Shown here: one piece after another, positions 63,067-64,000 of the stretch
Position numbering within the stretch: the stretch's first letter is position 1
Layout: the number at the start of each line of letters is the position of its first letter
Made by a program: the position numbers and the translations under genes
Origin: Pseudoalteromonas arctica A 37-1-2
Lineage (GTDB): Bacteria; Pseudomonadota; Gammaproteobacteria; Enterobacterales; Alteromonadaceae
DNA: 64,000 nt
Assembly: GCF_000238395.3 (NCBI RefSeq)
Contig: NZ_CP011025.1
Location: 1,054,001-1,118,000 of the forward strand
Direction of reading: 5' to 3'
The notes under the pieces: generated by a model
What the model was told of the DNA's origin: nothing
The model's input: only the letters and a program-made list of their open reading frames with translations
Databases searched by the model: none

Positions 63067-64000
63067 TTATTCGTTAAATAGCTCTTGTTTAACGTGCTCT
63101 GCAAAACCACTACCGGCTTCTAGGTAAAAGTTATAAGTAGAATGAACACCCATTTCTTCTAGTTCTTTTTGTTGATCAGGGTAGTTTGCAATAGCTGTTA
63201 CTTGGCCTTTATAACCAGAGGCTTGTAGCTGCTCTAGAGCAAAGATATTTTGCATATGCTTTGGCATTGCAAGCATAACCATTTCTACTTGCGAGTGATT
63301 TACTCGTTGCCAAAAGTCAGGGTCGGTTGCATCAGCAATTAAGACGTTGCGGCCTCTGTTTACGTGCTTATCTACCACCTCAGGTTTTATATCTATACCT
63401 GCAACAACATTTGGGTGAGTCGCGTTGATAGTCTCATAAGCACCAGTACCAATCCGTCCCATACCAAAAATGACTATTCTAGTATCGTTAAGGTTAACAG
63501 GTAGCTCTTCAGCTAAACGAGTTTTGCTTTCGAACTTTAATAACCAGTGCTCTATTTTTACGTACAACTCGTTTGAACGTTTATTTAATGGGGAGGCAAT
63601 TATAAAGGTAATAGAAACAGCAATTGCCATTACAGCTAGCCACTCAGAGGTGATCATGCCTGTAGTTGCAGCCACTGCACATACAATTAAACCAAACTCA
63701 CTGTAGTTAGATAAGCTAAAAGCAGTAAGTAATGATGTACGCGCGCGTAGTTTAAATATATTAGTGAACACATAATAAAGCGCTATTTTAACGGGTAATA
63801 CTAAAATAAGTATAATAGCAACAATCAAGGAGTTAGTGGTTAGCTCTGCGCTCAAACCAATACTTAAGAAAAAGCCAACTAGCAATATGTCCTTTAAATT
63901 AAGTAGGGATTTTGATAGCTCGCCTGCCTTTTTGTGAGGGGCAAACATCATTCCTATTATTAATGCACCTAAATCGCCTTTTAGGCCTGCAAATTCAAAT
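63067..64000 (-). CDS. KefB/KefC-like CPA2 cation:proton antiporter with TrkA-N domain, cut by window end
   Basis: The frame stays open to base 64000 (reading FEFAGLKGDLGALIIGMM), so the N-terminal part lies beyond the window. The visible 310 residues include the last membrane helices of a Na+/H+ exchanger domain (LKDILLVGFFLSIGLSAELTT, SLLTAFSLSNYSEFGLIV), then a cytoplasmic TrkA-N Rossmann domain with the nucleotide loop IFGMGRIGTGAYETI and ADATDPDFW. This matches potassium/proton antiporters of the Kef/YbaL group, gated by bound nucleotide or glutathione ligands. The ion cannot be decided here. Confidence 0.9.
   Translation of the reverse strand, partial: FEFAGLKGDLGALIIGMMFAPHKKAGELSKSLLNLKDILLVGFFLSIGLSAELTTNSLIVAIILILVLPVKIALYYVFTNIFKLRARTSLLTAFSLSNYSEFGLIVCAVAATTGMITSEWLAVMAIAVSITFIIASPLNKRSNELYVKIEHWLLKFESKTRLAEELPVNLNDTRIVIFGMGRIGTGAYETINATHPNVVAGIDIKPEVVDKHVNRGRNVLIADATDPDFWQRVNHSQVEMVMLAMPKHMQNIFALEQLQASGYKGQVTAIANYPDQQKELEEMGVHSTYNFYLEAGSGFAEHVKQELFNE

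Noticed and set aside
1..64000. CRISPR arrays, tRNA or rRNA genes, prophage and intact insertion sequences
   Set aside because: No regularly spaced direct repeats, no recognisable tRNA or rRNA sequence, and no transposase, integrase or phage structural gene was seen.

Overview
The window reads as one chromosomal segment of an AT-rich marine gammaproteobacterium of the Alteromonadales, most likely Pseudoalteromonas or a close relative. This is inferred from gene order (flrBC-fliE..flhA-flhF-flhG-fliA-cheYZAB-motCD-parC-parP-cheW followed by ccm), from the full-length enteric/Vibrio-type FadR, from the class II IlvC and from the character of the proteins; no database search was possible. I saw no rRNA, tRNA, CRISPR array, prophage or intact insertion sequence.

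Region 1 (1-31.9 kb) is the central part of a polar flagellar and chemotaxis locus, almost all on the + strand. It starts inside flrA (sigma-54 master activator). A minus-strand DNA glycosylase gene (tag) and two palindromic repeats then interrupt the expected flrA-flrB junction. The flrBC two-component pair, the basal body, motor switch and export apparatus genes (fliE to flhA), the polar placement and number pair flhF-flhG, fliA (sigma-28), cheYZAB, a second stator pair (motC-motD), the polar array anchoring genes parC-parP, cheW and a DUF2802 gene follow. Four sigma-54 (-24/-12) promoter candidates with exact GG-N10-GC spacing sit before flrB, fliE, fliK and flhA, which fits the FlrA/FlrC transcription cascade.

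Region 2 (31.9-34.7 kb, minus strand) holds a FliK-like protein and a stand-alone FlhB C-terminal-domain protein that lacks the NPTH cleavage site. They look like an accessory pair for export-specificity switching.

Region 3 (34.7-42.5 kb) is the complete ccmABCDEFGHI operon for cytochrome c maturation, followed by mlaA (outer-membrane lipid asymmetry) and a terminator.

Region 4 (42.5-54.9 kb) is mixed housekeeping and accessory: an EAL-HDOD c-di-GMP protein, putP, the SOS-type gene yebG with a consensus LexA box, a secreted helix-hairpin-helix protein, dsbB, fadR, a 2-Cys peroxiredoxin, smpB, ratA-rnfH, bamE, a GIY-YIG protein and a chemoreceptor. At least three copies of a roughly 160-bp MITE-like element lie in its intergenic gaps, and a different 166-bp element with perfect 13-bp terminal inverted repeats lies at its left edge.

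Region 5 (55-64 kb) has ilvC with divergent ilvY, a diguanylate cyclase, a compact MipA/OmpV-DUF3019-response regulator-histidine kinase module, a DUF3820 gene and a KefB/KefC-like antiporter cut by the window end.
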